64,000 nucleotides of DNA from G020354785 sp964461435 (GTDB taxonomy: Bacteria > Bacteroidota > Bacteroidia > Bacteroidales > UBA10428): positions 1 through 64,000 of the forward strand of contig CAYWUI010000004.1 in assembly GCA_964461435.1 (NCBI GenBank). Direction: 5' to 3'. Every line of letters starts with the position of its first letter. Within the stretch, counting starts at the first letter, position 1. This document shows, in pieces, positions 53,985 through 62,650 of this stretch. The notes under the pieces are model-generated. The model searched no databases. It had not been told where the DNA came from and was given only the letters and a program-made list of their open reading frames with translations. A program made the position numbers and the translations under genes.

Positions 53985-55455
53985 AACCCTTTAAAAATAT
54001 GGAAGCAAGCTTCTCTTTTCTTTCTACAAAATAAACAAAAGGTATAAACAACGCCGATCCAATTATAATATTATATAGCAGATTATCAGTTTTTACCATG
54101 ATATTTACAAAATATATGCCCAATCCCAATAAAATATAAAACAATATTCTTTTAATATCATATTCTATTCTGTATAATTCCCTTCCCAGCAAATAAGAAA
54201 AAACAAGCATAACAAAATTGGATATCAGGTGCGAATATGCGCATGCTTTATAACTATAACGGGGAATGAAAATTATATTTAATATTATAGTAATTATTGC
54301 TCCCGTGCCGACAATTAAAACTGCATACTGCGTTTTGCCAGATAATTTATACCAGAAACTAATGTTAAACGACATTCCCAGTAAAATATTAGCAAACAGT
54401 ACGACCGGCACAATGCTCAGTCCCTCATGAAATTTAGGGCTTATAAAATATTTAATTATGTCTATGTATAGAACAATGAATAAAAATATAATTAAACAGA
54501 ATATTACGAAGTATTTTAAAATATTTCCAAACACTTCATTCGCATTTTTCTTTTTATAATTTGAAAAGAAAAACGGATCTGCTGCAAATCTAAACATTTG
54601 TATAAAGATAGTCATGAAAACAGCTATCTTATAATTTGCTCCGTATATACCTATTTCATATAATTTATCATAGCCCTGTACCAGGAAATGTCTTAATAAT
54701 ATTCTATCAATGGTTTCATTCAAAATACCTGCCAGTCCTGCCATCAGCAAGGGAAATGAATATTTAAGGATGCTCCCGTACAGTTTTGTGTTGAATTTTA
54801 ATACAATTTTTTTCAGATCAACAAGCAATATAAAGCATATAAGTATGCTTGCCAGCATATTTGCAATTAAAACATACCCCACTCCAATATTCTTATTATA
54901 AATGCTATTCATCCAGTTGCTGCCGTGTGTCCTGGAAATATAGGGCATAATCTCCAGGAAAAACAATATCAGAACTATATTTACAATCACTCCAAGAATT
55001 TTGAATACTGCAAACTTCATCACTTTCTCTTCCATCCTTAATTTCGCATAGAATATAGACGTAAAAGCATCAAGGGCTATTATTACAGCCAGCCATTTAA
55101 TGTATTCCGGCCTGTTGTTATACCCCATCAGTCCGGATATTTTGTTAACAAAAATGAAAACAAGCACAACAAATAATGATGATGTTGCAAATAATGATAT
55201 GGCAGAAGTTGTAAAGATATCTCCGCTTTTTTCCTTGTCAGCAGTAAATTTGAAATAACCTGTCTCAAGCCCGTAGGTGAGAATCACTATCAATACTGCC
55301 ACATAGGCATATAATTCCGTAATTATACCATACTCGCAGACCTGAAATTTGTATGTATAATAAGGTGTTAGTATGGCATAATTTAAAAATCTCGGTATTA
55401 TGGAGCCCAGTCCGTATATTAAAGTCTGTCCCCCTAATTTCTTATAAGGATTCAA
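53962..55455 (-). CDS. Lipid-linked polysaccharide flippase-like membrane protein
   Basis: 497 residues with about 12 to 14 hydrophobic helices. Seen: the conserved start GGQTLIYGLGSIIPRFLNYAILTPYYTY typical of Wzx/MurJ-type oligosaccharide flippases (MVF superfamily) and QMFRFAADPFFFSN mid-protein. Known: exporters of undecaprenyl-linked sugars. It heads the flippase-dut-nucleotidyltransferase-TPR-M23 block. The usual Bacteroidota block also contains a DUF4292 gene before the M23 gene; none is here. Confidence 0.87.
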   Translation of the reverse strand: MNPYKKLGGQTLIYGLGSIIPRFLNYAILTPYYTYKFQVCEYGIITELYAYVAVLIVILTYGLETGYFKFTADKEKSGDIFTTSAISLFATSSLFVVLVFIFVNKISGLMGYNNRPEYIKWLAVIIALDAFTSIFYAKLRMEEKVMKFAVFKILGVIVNIVLILFFLEIMPYISRTHGSNWMNSIYNKNIGVGYVLIANMLASILICFILLVDLKKIVLKFNTKLYGSILKYSFPLLMAGLAGILNETIDRILLRHFLVQGYDKLYEIGIYGANYKIAVFMTIFIQMFRFAADPFFFSNYKKKNANEVFGNILKYFVIFCLIIFLFIVLYIDIIKYFISPKFHEGLSIVPVVLFANILLGMSFNISFWYKLSGKTQYAVLIVGTGAIITIILNIIFIPRYSYKACAYSHLISNFVMLVFSYLLGRELYRIEYDIKRILFYILLGLGIYFVNIMVKTDNLLYNIIIGSALFIPFVYFVERKEKLASIFLKGYEDKNSQ

Positions 55456-55516
55456 TTTTCGTGATTAATTTTTAAAACATAAAACAATTTAATACTTTCA
55501 ATTTTATATGTATTCT

Positions 55517-55524
55517 TAAATTTG
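55517..55524 (+). promoter_or_regulatory. -7 element of the cyclophilin promoter
   Basis: Perfect TAAATTTG at 55517-55524, start near 55531. The in-frame TTG at 55522 lies inside this element, so the cyclophilin starts at ATG 55555. Confidence 0.5.
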
Positions 55525-55554
55525 TATTTTCGGACAATCATAAATATTAAAAAA

Positions 55555-56232
55555 ATGAACAGGGTGGTAAAATTATATTATTCTTTGTTTTTCGCTCTTA
55601 TTTTTAATAACAATATTTCCATGAATGCACAAATAAATGATGTTCCGGTTGTTGAAATTGAAACCTCCTTCGGCATTATTAAGGTAAAACTATATAATGA
55701 AACGCCAATGCACCAGGAGAACTTCTTAAAGCTTGTTTCCCGGAATTTTTATGATGATCTGCTATTTCACCGTGTTATTGAAGGTTTCATGATACAGGCA
55801 GGTGATCCTAATTCTAAAAATGCCCTTCCTGGCCAGCCTCTGGGCCAGGGAGATCTTGACTATACAATACCTGCCGAATTTAATAAAGACCTTTTTCACA
55901 AAAAGGGCGCACTTGCTGCTGCCAGGCTCCCTGACAACATAAATCCCAATAAAGAATCCTCTGCCTCGCAGTTTTATATTGTGCAGGGAAGGAAGTATTC
56001 CGGTTCCGAACTTGATTACATGGAGCGTAGCGGTACTCACATCAAATTTACTGACGAACAGAGAAAAATATATACTACAATAGGGGGCACCCCCCAACTC
56101 GATTATTCTTACACCGTATTTGGGGAGGTCATTGAAGGTATGGATGTTATTGATAAAATCGCCTCTGTTGAAACAGACCGCCGTGACAGGCCTCTGAAAG
56201 ATATTAAACTGAAAATCATACGTGTTAACTAA
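55555..56232 (+). CDS. Secreted peptidyl-prolyl cis-trans isomerase (cyclophilin)
   Basis: 225 residues from ATG 55555. Seen: a signal segment ending in SMNAQ, cyclophilin core motifs FHRVIEGFMIQAGDPNS (Arg catalytic), QFYIVQG and YTVFGEVIEGMDVIDKIA, and a Bacteroidota-type insertion of about 40 residues (YSGSELDYMERSGTHIKFTDE). Known: catalyses prolyl isomerisation in protein folding; the signal peptide points to the periplasm. pheS follows 23 bp later in the same direction. Confidence 0.93.
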   Translation: MNRVVKLYYSLFFALIFNNNISMNAQINDVPVVEIETSFGIIKVKLYNETPMHQENFLKLVSRNFYDDLLFHRVIEGFMIQAGDPNSKNALPGQPLGQGDLDYTIPAEFNKDLFHKKGALAAARLPDNINPNKESSASQFYIVQGRKYSGSELDYMERSGTHIKFTDEQRKIYTTIGGTPQLDYSYTVFGEVIEGMDVIDKIASVETDRRDRPLKDIKLKIIRVN

Positions 56233-56255
56233 CTATACATGAAAATCTTATTATT

Positions 56256-57278
56256 ATGACAGGGGTTATTGACAGTTATATTAAGGAAATAGAATCTTTT
56301 CATTCCGGTAACCATGATGAAATTGAGAAATTCAGGATTAAATTCCTGAGCAAAAAAGGTATTATAGCCTCTTTATTCGAGCAGTTTAAAAATATGCCTC
56401 CGGAGCAAAGAAAAACAATGGGTCAGAAGATAAATACCCTTAAAAACAAAGCTCTTGATAAAATAGCTGTTCTTAAAGAACAATCCCTTCCTTCAAAAAA
56501 AGAGTCCGTCATAAACGATCCTACTTCTCCTGCAGAGTCAATCCCTATGGGGTCAAGGCATCCTGTTTCCATAGTAAGGAAGCAGATAATCGATATTTTT
56601 TCCAGGATAGGATTTACTGTTGAAGAAGGCCCTGAAATAGAAGATGACTGGCATGTTTTTTCAGGATTGAATTTCCCTGATGAGCATCCTGCAAGAGACA
56701 TGCAGGACACATTCTTCATAGAATTAAATCCCGACATCCTGCTGCGCACACACACCTCGTCAGTACAGGTAAGGGTTATGGAAACGCAGCAGCCTCCGAT
56801 AAGGAAAATTTTCCCCGGCAGGGTATTCCGCAACGAAGTTGTTTCCGCAAGGGCTCATTGCATATTTCACCAGGTCGAAGGATTGTATATTGACAAGAAT
56901 GTATCATTTGCCGATCTTAAGCAGACATTATTGTTTTTTGCCAAAGAGATGTTTGGCGGGGCCACCCGGATAAGGCTCAGGCCTGCATTTTTCCCGTTTA
57001 CCGAACCGTCTGCCGAAATGGATATCTCATGCAGCATATGCGGCGGAAAAGGATGCAACATTTGCAAATATACCGGTTTTGTGGAAATCCTGGGCTGCGG
57101 CATGGTTGATCCCAACGTTCTTGAAGCATCTGATATAAGCAGCACAGAATATACAGGTTTTGCTTTTGGCATGGGCATTGAACGTGTTGCAATGTTAAAA
57201 TATCATATTAATGATTTGAGATTGTTCTTCGAAAATGACTTAAGGTTTCTCAGCCAGTTTAAAGGTGATATCACCTGA
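56256..57278 (+). CDS. pheS: Phenylalanyl-tRNA synthetase alpha subunit
   Basis: Catalytic alpha subunit of the alpha2-beta2 enzyme. Seen: an N-terminal coiled coil (1-90), motif 2 region HCIFHQVEGLYIDKNVSF, the conserved FTEPSAEMDISC with the CxxC...CxxC-type insertion GGKGCNICKYTGF, and motif 3 GFAFGMGIERVAMLKY. Length 340 is normal. pheT is not adjacent. The stop codon lies at the edge of a 14-bp palindrome (57263-57276), and 8 bases later a DUF819 remnant begins. Confidence 0.97.
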   Translation: MTGVIDSYIKEIESFHSGNHDEIEKFRIKFLSKKGIIASLFEQFKNMPPEQRKTMGQKINTLKNKALDKIAVLKEQSLPSKKESVINDPTSPAESIPMGSRHPVSIVRKQIIDIFSRIGFTVEEGPEIEDDWHVFSGLNFPDEHPARDMQDTFFIELNPDILLRTHTSSVQVRVMETQQPPIRKIFPGRVFRNEVVSARAHCIFHQVEGLYIDKNVSFADLKQTLLFFAKEMFGGATRIRLRPAFFPFTEPSAEMDISCSICGGKGCNICKYTGFVEILGCGMVDPNVLEASDISSTEYTGFAFGMGIERVAMLKYHINDLRLFFENDLRFLSQFKGDIT

Positions 57279-57285
57279 AAAATAA

Positions 57286-57666
57286 ATACGCTTTTCAAAG
57301 AAAGTCCAGTCCCTCAAGGGTACTTTTGATACTGCCGAATACCTGCTTCTTATATTTGCTGTTGCCATAGGTACATTAGCTGATTTCCGAGAGCTCCTGG
57401 ATTCCAGCTCCGCAATCTTTTATTATTTGGCCACTATGCTGGGCTTTTCTATAATTCTTCATATAATTCTTGGAGCAATCTTTCGCATTGATACCGATAC
57501 CTTAATTATAACCTCTACTGCAGGAATATTCGGCCCTGCATTTATTGGTCCGGTAGCCAACGGCATCCGCAACAAGCAGGTAATTGTACCGGGTATAACT
57601 ATGGGCTTGCTAGGTTATGCTATTGGAAACTACCTTGGGCTGGCCGTTGCCTGGCTGTTAAAATAG
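57286..57666 (+). pseudogene. C-terminal remnant of a DUF819 (YjcL-like) membrane transporter
   Basis: In-frame sequence of about 126 codons from 57286 to the TAA at 57666, with no ATG at its beginning. Seen: TAEYLLLIFAVAIGTLADFRELL, FYYLATMLGFSIILHIILGAIF and the family C-terminus DTDTLIITSTAGIFGPAFIGPV...GLLGYAIGNYLGLAVAW, including the hallmark TSTAGIFGPAF and GNYLG. Known: DUF819 proteins are about 400 residues, so some two thirds of the gene is missing. The 5' end lies hard against pheS and the 3' end overlaps ruvB by 9 bases. Inferred: an old truncation, probably non-functional; a TTG at 57427 could only make the last 79 residues. Confidence 0.75.
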
Positions 57667-58680
57667 TGACTGTGTTTCCCCGAATTTTGACTTGCCCATA
57701 TGCTTATATGCCAATTCTGTCACCTCCCTCCCTCTTGGTGTGCGTTTAATGAATCCCTCCTTTATGAGAAAGGGCTCATATACTTCTTCTATAGTTCCCG
57801 CATCCTCACCCACTGCAATACCTATAGTATTTAATCCCACGGGGCCGCCCCTGAATTTTTCAATTATTGTATTCAGTATTTTATTATCCATTTCATCCAG
57901 TCCGCGCTTATCAATATTTAAAGCTTCAAGGGAATACCTGGCAATATGCAGGTCAATAATACCTTTTCCCTTGACCTGTGCAAAATCCCTGACCCTCCTC
58001 AGGAGGGCGTTGGCTATTCTTGGTGTTCCCCTTGACCGCTGGGCTATCTCTTTTGCTGCCTGTTCATCAATTTGTATGTTAAGAATCCCTGATGAGCGCA
58101 GTATTATTAAGTACAATATATCTTCATCATAATACTCCAGGTGTGATCTAATGCCAAATCTTGACCTCAGGGGGCTTGTCAGCAATCCGGCTCTTGTTGT
58201 TGCTCCTATTAAAGTAAACGGATTTAAAGACAGTTGAATGGACCTTGCGCCGGGACCCTTATCTATCACAAGGTCAATTCTATAATCCTCCATTGCTGAA
58301 TATAAATACTCTTCTATAGTAGCATTCAGTCTATGTATTTCATCAATAAAAAGTACATCGTTCTCCTCAAGATTTGTTAAAATTCCTGCCAGGTCGCCGG
58401 CTTTTTCCAGTACAGGTCCCGATGTTGTCTTAATATTGGAATTAAGCTCGTTGGCTATAATATTGGCAAGGGTTGTCTTGCCTAGTCCCGGGGGTCCTGA
58501 CAACAAAATATGATCCAGGGCCTCATTTCTCATTTTTGCAGCCTTCACAAACACTTTAAGATTTTCAACAATCTTATCCTGTCCCTTAAATTCATTGAAT
58601 TCATGAGGTCTCAGCTTTTTCTCATATTCCTTTTCGACTTCGCTTATTTTGTCGTTCCTGATATTATATATATCATCCAT
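57658..58680 (-). CDS. ruvB: Holliday junction DNA helicase RuvB
   Basis: AAA+ motor of RuvAB branch migration. Seen: RPHEFNEFKGQDKIVENLK, Walker A GPPGLGKTTLA, Walker B LFIDEIHRLN, sensor-1 IGATTRAGLLTSPLRSRFG (also the arginine-finger region), sensor-2 RGTPRIANALLRR and the C-terminal winged-helix motif RTPRGREVT. Length 340 is typical. It starts 11 bp downstream of the MORN-repeat gene, in the nadA-MORN-ruvB run. Confidence 0.97.
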   Translation of the reverse strand: MDDIYNIRNDKISEVEKEYEKKLRPHEFNEFKGQDKIVENLKVFVKAAKMRNEALDHILLSGPPGLGKTTLANIIANELNSNIKTTSGPVLEKAGDLAGILTNLEENDVLFIDEIHRLNATIEEYLYSAMEDYRIDLVIDKGPGARSIQLSLNPFTLIGATTRAGLLTSPLRSRFGIRSHLEYYDEDILYLIILRSSGILNIQIDEQAAKEIAQRSRGTPRIANALLRRVRDFAQVKGKGIIDLHIARYSLEALNIDKRGLDEMDNKILNTIIEKFRGGPVGLNTIGIAVGEDAGTIEEVYEPFLIKEGFIKRTPRGREVTELAYKHMGKSKFGETQSLF

Positions 58681-58691
58681 AAATGATTCCT

Positions 58692-60260
58692 CTATTTTAT
58701 AAGTTTTATATTTTCATCAGGCAAATCGACTTTTACTCCGTTTATCCTGATTTCCTTATTGTTATCATAAGTAACAGTAATAAGCAAATTGCCGTACCTG
58801 TCATATTTTTTCCAGCTTTTTTCCTTGATCCCCATTGTAAAATACTGCTCTTCCTTCAATATGCCATTTTCATAATAATACCTGTGCTTCCCGTCGGGAT
58901 TACCCTGAATATAATCTCCCTCGAATTTAAGTATGTCGCCTGTATAATAGTTTCTCCATTTCCCGTCCTTTAACCCTCCGATATATGAGCCTATTTCAAT
59001 CTCATCGCCTACATTATAGTACCATTCCCCCTCCTTTTCGCCGTCAAAATATTTACCTTTTGTAATGACCTCGCCCGTTTCATCGTATTCTATAAAATCT
59101 CCTTCTTCCCTGCCCTCATAATACTCCTCTTTCCTTTTAACCGTTTCATTCTCACAGTACCATACCCATTCCCCGTTAAATCTACCATTTTCAAATTCTC
59201 CTGTCTGTTCTATTTTACCATTTGTAAAATAGAACACCCATTTCCCCTGTTGCAGGTTGTCCCTGTATTGTCCTTTGGATTTCAGAATCCCTGTAACATA
59301 AAAATTCTTCCAGTTCCCTGATTTATTTCCTTCCCTGTCAACAATACCTTCAGAAATTTTTACTCCATTGTCGTTATATATAACAGCATTAATAACGTTT
59401 CCGCTTATGTCATATTTTCTGTGAATACCGATAGGTTTAAAATTTCTGAAAGCCCCGTTATATGTCAAATTGCCGCTTTCATCATATTCATTTTTTATAT
59501 CAATATCTTCTGCTCCAATATTATTATCCTCTACGATCTTACCTCCTTCGTACTTTAAAATTAAAGACAGGTTACCACTCTCATCGTACTCTTTATAAAG
59601 TCCGTTAAATTTATCATCTGTATAGTTAATTTCTTTTTTTACCTTATCATCGGCATAAAATTCTTTCCATACTCCCTGTTTAAGTCCCTGTTCATCGACC
59701 CTGTTTATTTTTTCCCTCTCCGCGAGATTCCCCTTGATATAGTATAATATGGTTATTATTGTCCCTGATTCATCATACTCAAAGGCTGTTCCGTCCCTTT
59801 TGTTATCTTTATACACGGCTTTACTTTTTAGTCTGCCGCTATTGTAATAATAATATGAAGTACCTTCTTTTTCATCATTTATATACAATTCCCTTGCTAT
59901 AATATTTCCCACATATTCTATATTGGCTGTCCTGTCCGTATTATATGTCAGCATATACCCTGTTCTTTTTCCCATAATATAGTTTATTTTCCTCACCGTA
60001 TCACCAACGTTGTTATAAAATACCCAAGTACTGTCGAGTATATGATTCTTCCTGTTGCCCTCGGATTTTAATACTCCGGTCAGATAATAGGTTTTCCAGT
60101 ATCCATCGGGCTTACTGTTTTTCATCATTCCCTCGCTCGATACTTTGCCGTTGCTGTAATATAGAATAATATAGCCGTTCCCGACTATTTCCTGCTGCGC
60201 ACCTATAATAGCATACAGATTTAAAACCAGTGCAAGAAGGATATATCTTTCAAGTTTCAT
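58692..60260 (-). CDS. MORN-variant (YwqK-like) repeat protein, secreted
   Basis: 522 residues from ATG 60260, where a hydrophobic signal (LERYILLALVLNLYAIIGAQQ) is at the N-terminus; a further upstream ATG at 60293 would overlap nadA by 29 bases. Seen: about 16-18 MORN_2-type repeats of about 23 residues with cores such as GYWKTYYLTGVLKSEG and GEWYYNVGDEIEIG. Known: databases often label such proteins a toxin-antitoxin YwqK family antitoxin; there is no toxin gene here and the signal peptide points to an envelope protein. Inferred: a beta-hairpin repeat structural or binding protein. Confidence 0.82.
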   Translation of the reverse strand: MKLERYILLALVLNLYAIIGAQQEIVGNGYIILYYSNGKVSSEGMMKNSKPDGYWKTYYLTGVLKSEGNRKNHILDSTWVFYNNVGDTVRKINYIMGKRTGYMLTYNTDRTANIEYVGNIIARELYINDEKEGTSYYYYNSGRLKSKAVYKDNKRDGTAFEYDESGTIITILYYIKGNLAEREKINRVDEQGLKQGVWKEFYADDKVKKEINYTDDKFNGLYKEYDESGNLSLILKYEGGKIVEDNNIGAEDIDIKNEYDESGNLTYNGAFRNFKPIGIHRKYDISGNVINAVIYNDNGVKISEGIVDREGNKSGNWKNFYVTGILKSKGQYRDNLQQGKWVFYFTNGKIEQTGEFENGRFNGEWVWYCENETVKRKEEYYEGREEGDFIEYDETGEVITKGKYFDGEKEGEWYYNVGDEIEIGSYIGGLKDGKWRNYYTGDILKFEGDYIQGNPDGKHRYYYENGILKEEQYFTMGIKEKSWKKYDRYGNLLITVTYDNNKEIRINGVKVDLPDENIKLIK

Positions 60261-60264
60261 AATA

Positions 60265-61269
60265 CTAAAGTCCGACTTTTTCTGAAATTTCAAGCATTTT
60301 TAATATAGGTTTTTCAGCCTTTGCCCTTAATTTTTCGTCAAGTGTTATTTCCGGCAGTTCGTATTTCATACATATATATATCTTTTCAAGGGTATTCAGC
60401 TTCATAAAATTACACTCGCTGCAGCCACATGTCGAATCCCTGGGAGGGGCGGGTATAAATATTTTACTGGGACTGGCCTTTCTCATCTGATGTATTATCC
60501 CCGGCTCCGTGGCCACAATATATTTACCGGCTTCATCACTGATAGTAAATTTTAACAATGATGATGTCGAGCCTATATGATCTGCAATTAAAAGGACAGG
60601 TTTTTGGCATTCGGGATGGGCTATAATTTTGGCATCTTTATTTTCCTTTTTAAGTTCTGCAATCTTTTCCACAGAAAATTCCTCGTGTACATGGCATGCC
60701 CCGTTCCATATGATCATATCCCTGCCTGACAGGCTTTTTATATAATTACCCAGATTTTTGTCAGGAGCAAAAACAATCTTTTCATTCTCCGGCAAATAAT
60801 TAATTATCTGCAGTGCATTTGTCGATGTACATATTATGTCTGACAGTGCTTTTATTTCTGCCGATGTATTTATATAACTGATGACGGTATGGCCTGGATA
60901 TTTTTTCAGAAATTTTTCAAATTCTTTTGGCGGACATGAGTCTGCCAGTGAGCATCCTGCATTTAAATCAGGAAGAAGGACCTTTTTTCGGGGTGACAAA
61001 ATTTTTGCTGTCTCTGCCATAAAATGAACTCCCGAAAATACAATAATGTCGGCATCAGTGCTTGCTGCCTTCCTTGACAAGTCAAGGCTGTCACCCACAA
61101 AGTCTGCTATATCCTGTATTTTATCATTCTGATAATAATGTGCCAGTATGACAGCATTTTTTTCTTTCCTCAGCCTGTTTATTTCCCCTGCAATATCCAA
61201 ATCTTTTGGCACTTCCATTTTCAGATATCCAAAATCCTTCAAATCTTTTTTATTAACAATATAATTCAT
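60265..61269 (-). CDS. nadA: Quinolinate synthase A
   Basis: Iron-sulfur enzyme that condenses iminoaspartate and dihydroxyacetone phosphate in de novo NAD synthesis. Seen: HYYQNDKIQDIADFVGDSLDLSRKA, VHFMAETAKILSP, the Cys-containing loops NAGCSLADSCP and GACHVHEEFSVE, and the terminal STCGCSECNFM whose cysteine completes the 4Fe-4S site. Length 334 is standard. nadB and nadC are not in the window. The upstream 420 bp is AT-rich and shared with rpiB. Confidence 0.96.
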   Translation of the reverse strand: MNYIVNKKDLKDFGYLKMEVPKDLDIAGEINRLRKEKNAVILAHYYQNDKIQDIADFVGDSLDLSRKAASTDADIIVFSGVHFMAETAKILSPRKKVLLPDLNAGCSLADSCPPKEFEKFLKKYPGHTVISYINTSAEIKALSDIICTSTNALQIINYLPENEKIVFAPDKNLGNYIKSLSGRDMIIWNGACHVHEEFSVEKIAELKKENKDAKIIAHPECQKPVLLIADHIGSTSSLLKFTISDEAGKYIVATEPGIIHQMRKASPSKIFIPAPPRDSTCGCSECNFMKLNTLEKIYICMKYELPEITLDEKLRAKAEKPILKMLEISEKVGL

Positions 61270-61433
61270 TAATATATATTTAAATTATTTATATTATTTT
61301 TTTTATAGTCTGTTAATTGTGTTTATAAATTTATTATACTTTTCTTGCTTTTAAAGTAATTAAAAATTTACTAAATGATTTTCAACAATCATAATCTTAT
61401 TTAATTTTTGATTTATAAACTGATACATACTTT

Positions 61434-61448
61434 TTAACAAGCTGTTAA
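61434..61448. promoter_or_regulatory. Palindromic operator-like site upstream of nadA
   Basis: TTAACA, 3-nt AGC spacer, TGTTAA: a perfect 6-bp-arm palindrome, 165 bp before the nadA start and immediately beside the AATACCGTT inverted repeat. The regulator is unknown. Confidence 0.3.
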
Positions 61449-61450
61449 TT

Positions 61451-61493
61451 AATACCGTTCTGTAAAATTAATTAGATTTTTTAAAACGGTATT
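61451..61493. repeat. Perfect 9-bp inverted repeat with 25-nt loop
   Basis: AATACCGTT at 61451-61459 and AACGGTATT at 61485-61493. The stem stands out from the otherwise AT-only surroundings because it includes GC pairs. It could be an operator pair or an RNA hairpin. Confidence 0.4.
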
Positions 61494-61662
61494 TTGTTTA
61501 AATAATGTTAAGTTTCAGATAAGAATTTCTAAAAAATATATTTTTATATTTTAAAACAATTTATATACATGTTTTGTAATCCGGAAGTCAAGTTTTTTTA
61601 TGAATTTTAACATTCAACAAGCTAACAAATATTTAATATTCCTGTTAATAATATATTTATTT

Positions 61663-61670
61663 TATATTTG
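61663..61670 (+). promoter_or_regulatory. -7 element of the rpiB promoter
   Basis: Perfect TATATTTG at 61663-61670; start near 61677, 13 nt before ATG 61690. The -33 match is poor. Confidence 0.5.
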
Positions 61671-61689
61671 CCTTTAAGTTATAAAACAA

Positions 61690-62139
61690 ATGGACAGAAT
61701 AAGAATTGCCATAGCAAGTGATCATGCCGGATATGAATTAAAGAAAGGGTTGCTGGAATATCTTGGGAAGAAAGGGTATATAGTTAAGGATTTTGGTTCA
61801 TATTCTGCTGAAAGTGCAGATTATCCTGATTTCGCCCATGTTCTTGCGGAGGCGGTTTCAAGGAAGGATTTTGATTATGGAATATCGCTCTGCGGTTCGG
61901 GAAATGGCATAAACATGACTGTTAATAAGCACCAGGGAATAAGATCTGCTTTATGCTGGAATGTTGAAATTGCAGAATTAGCAAGAAGGCATAATGATGC
62001 CAATGTCTGTGCTTTGCCAGCCAGGTTTATTACTATAGGTGAGGCAAAAGATATTGCAGACAGGTTTCTGAGCTCACCCTTTGACGGAGGGAGGCATAAG
62101 AGGAGAGTGGATAAGATTCCCCTTAAAAAGAATAAATAA
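61690..62139 (+). CDS. rpiB: Ribose-5-phosphate isomerase B
   Basis: Interconverts ribose-5-phosphate and ribulose-5-phosphate in the pentose phosphate pathway. Seen: IAIASDHAGYELK near the start, SADYPDFAHVLAEAV, the catalytic Cys in GISLCGSGNGINMTVNK, and RRHNDANVCALPARF with the active-site His. 149 residues, as usual. It converges on the VanZ gene with a 2-bp gap. Confidence 0.96.
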   Translation: MDRIRIAIASDHAGYELKKGLLEYLGKKGYIVKDFGSYSAESADYPDFAHVLAEAVSRKDFDYGISLCGSGNGINMTVNKHQGIRSALCWNVEIAELARRHNDANVCALPARFITIGEAKDIADRFLSSPFDGGRHKRRVDKIPLKKNK

Positions 62140-62141
62140 TA

Positions 62142-62549
62142 TCATGGTTTAAGTACATATTTTCTTACTGTAAGGATAAGTATTATTCCTGTAATTGTAC
62201 CTCCTGCGTCTGCCAGTACATCATTAATGCTGCCAGTTCTGTTTGCCAGGATAAAATACTGGACCAGTTCAATAACAGTACCCCATGATAGTGTTATAAC
62301 TGACAATAATATCCAGGTAAGGTACCTGTTTTTCAGTGCATGTTTGTATCTGGTAAAGTCGATATAAAGGATAATCGAAAAGACAAGATACATAACAAAA
62401 TGAAAATACTTATCCATATGTTTTATATTGGACAGGAATGTCCGGTGAACCTTATTTAAAGGTAATACGCAGGCAACTAAAATTATAAGGGCCCATATTA
62501 ATGATAATATAAAATTACCTGTAATCGCGGGGGTTGTTGATCTCCTCAT
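62142..62549 (-). CDS. VanZ-family membrane protein
   Basis: 135 residues with four hydrophobic helices and the VanZ signature (KYFHFVMYLVFSIILYID... and LLSVITLSWGTVIELVQYFI...SINDVLADAGGTITGIILIL). Known: VanZ-like proteins are widespread and affect glycopeptide resistance only in some enterococci; here it should not be read as a resistance gene. It is a single gene, divergent from the right-edge gene. Confidence 0.88.
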   Translation of the reverse strand: MRRSTTPAITGNFILSLIWALIILVACVLPLNKVHRTFLSNIKHMDKYFHFVMYLVFSIILYIDFTRYKHALKNRYLTWILLSVITLSWGTVIELVQYFILANRTGSINDVLADAGGTITGIILILTVRKYVLKP

Positions 62550-62650
62550 ACTTCAGAATAAAAAACTGATAAATATAGGCAATAAGGATTAATTTTTTTA
62601 TCATTTAAATTTTTCTTATATTAAATACCCATAAACAGGGGCATATTCAC

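Larger units (their letters stand above)
61270..61689. other. 420-bp AT-rich divergent region between nadA and rpiB
   Basis: No coding sequence found. Seen: a palindrome TTAACA-agc-TGTTAA at 61434-61448; a perfect 9-bp inverted repeat AATACCGTT / AACGGTATT (61451-61459 and 61485-61493, 25-nt loop); repeated AACAAGCT (61436-61443 and at about 61616-61623); and the rpiB promoter at the right end. The repeats are candidate operators for the nadA side. Confidence 0.45.

Noticed and set aside
57263..57276. 14-bp palindrome AGGTGATATCACCT at the pheS stop as an operator
   Set aside because: It overlaps the coding end and stop codon of pheS with no promoter nearby. Its resemblance to the 12.6-kb palindrome is probably chance.
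58692..60260. Toxin-antitoxin system, because YwqK/MORN proteins are often labelled antitoxin
   Set aside because: No toxin gene is adjacent and the protein has a signal peptide. The label is only a database name.
62142..62549. VanZ as a glycopeptide-resistance gene
   Set aside because: There are no van operon genes nearby. VanZ-like membrane proteins are widespread and mostly unrelated to resistance.
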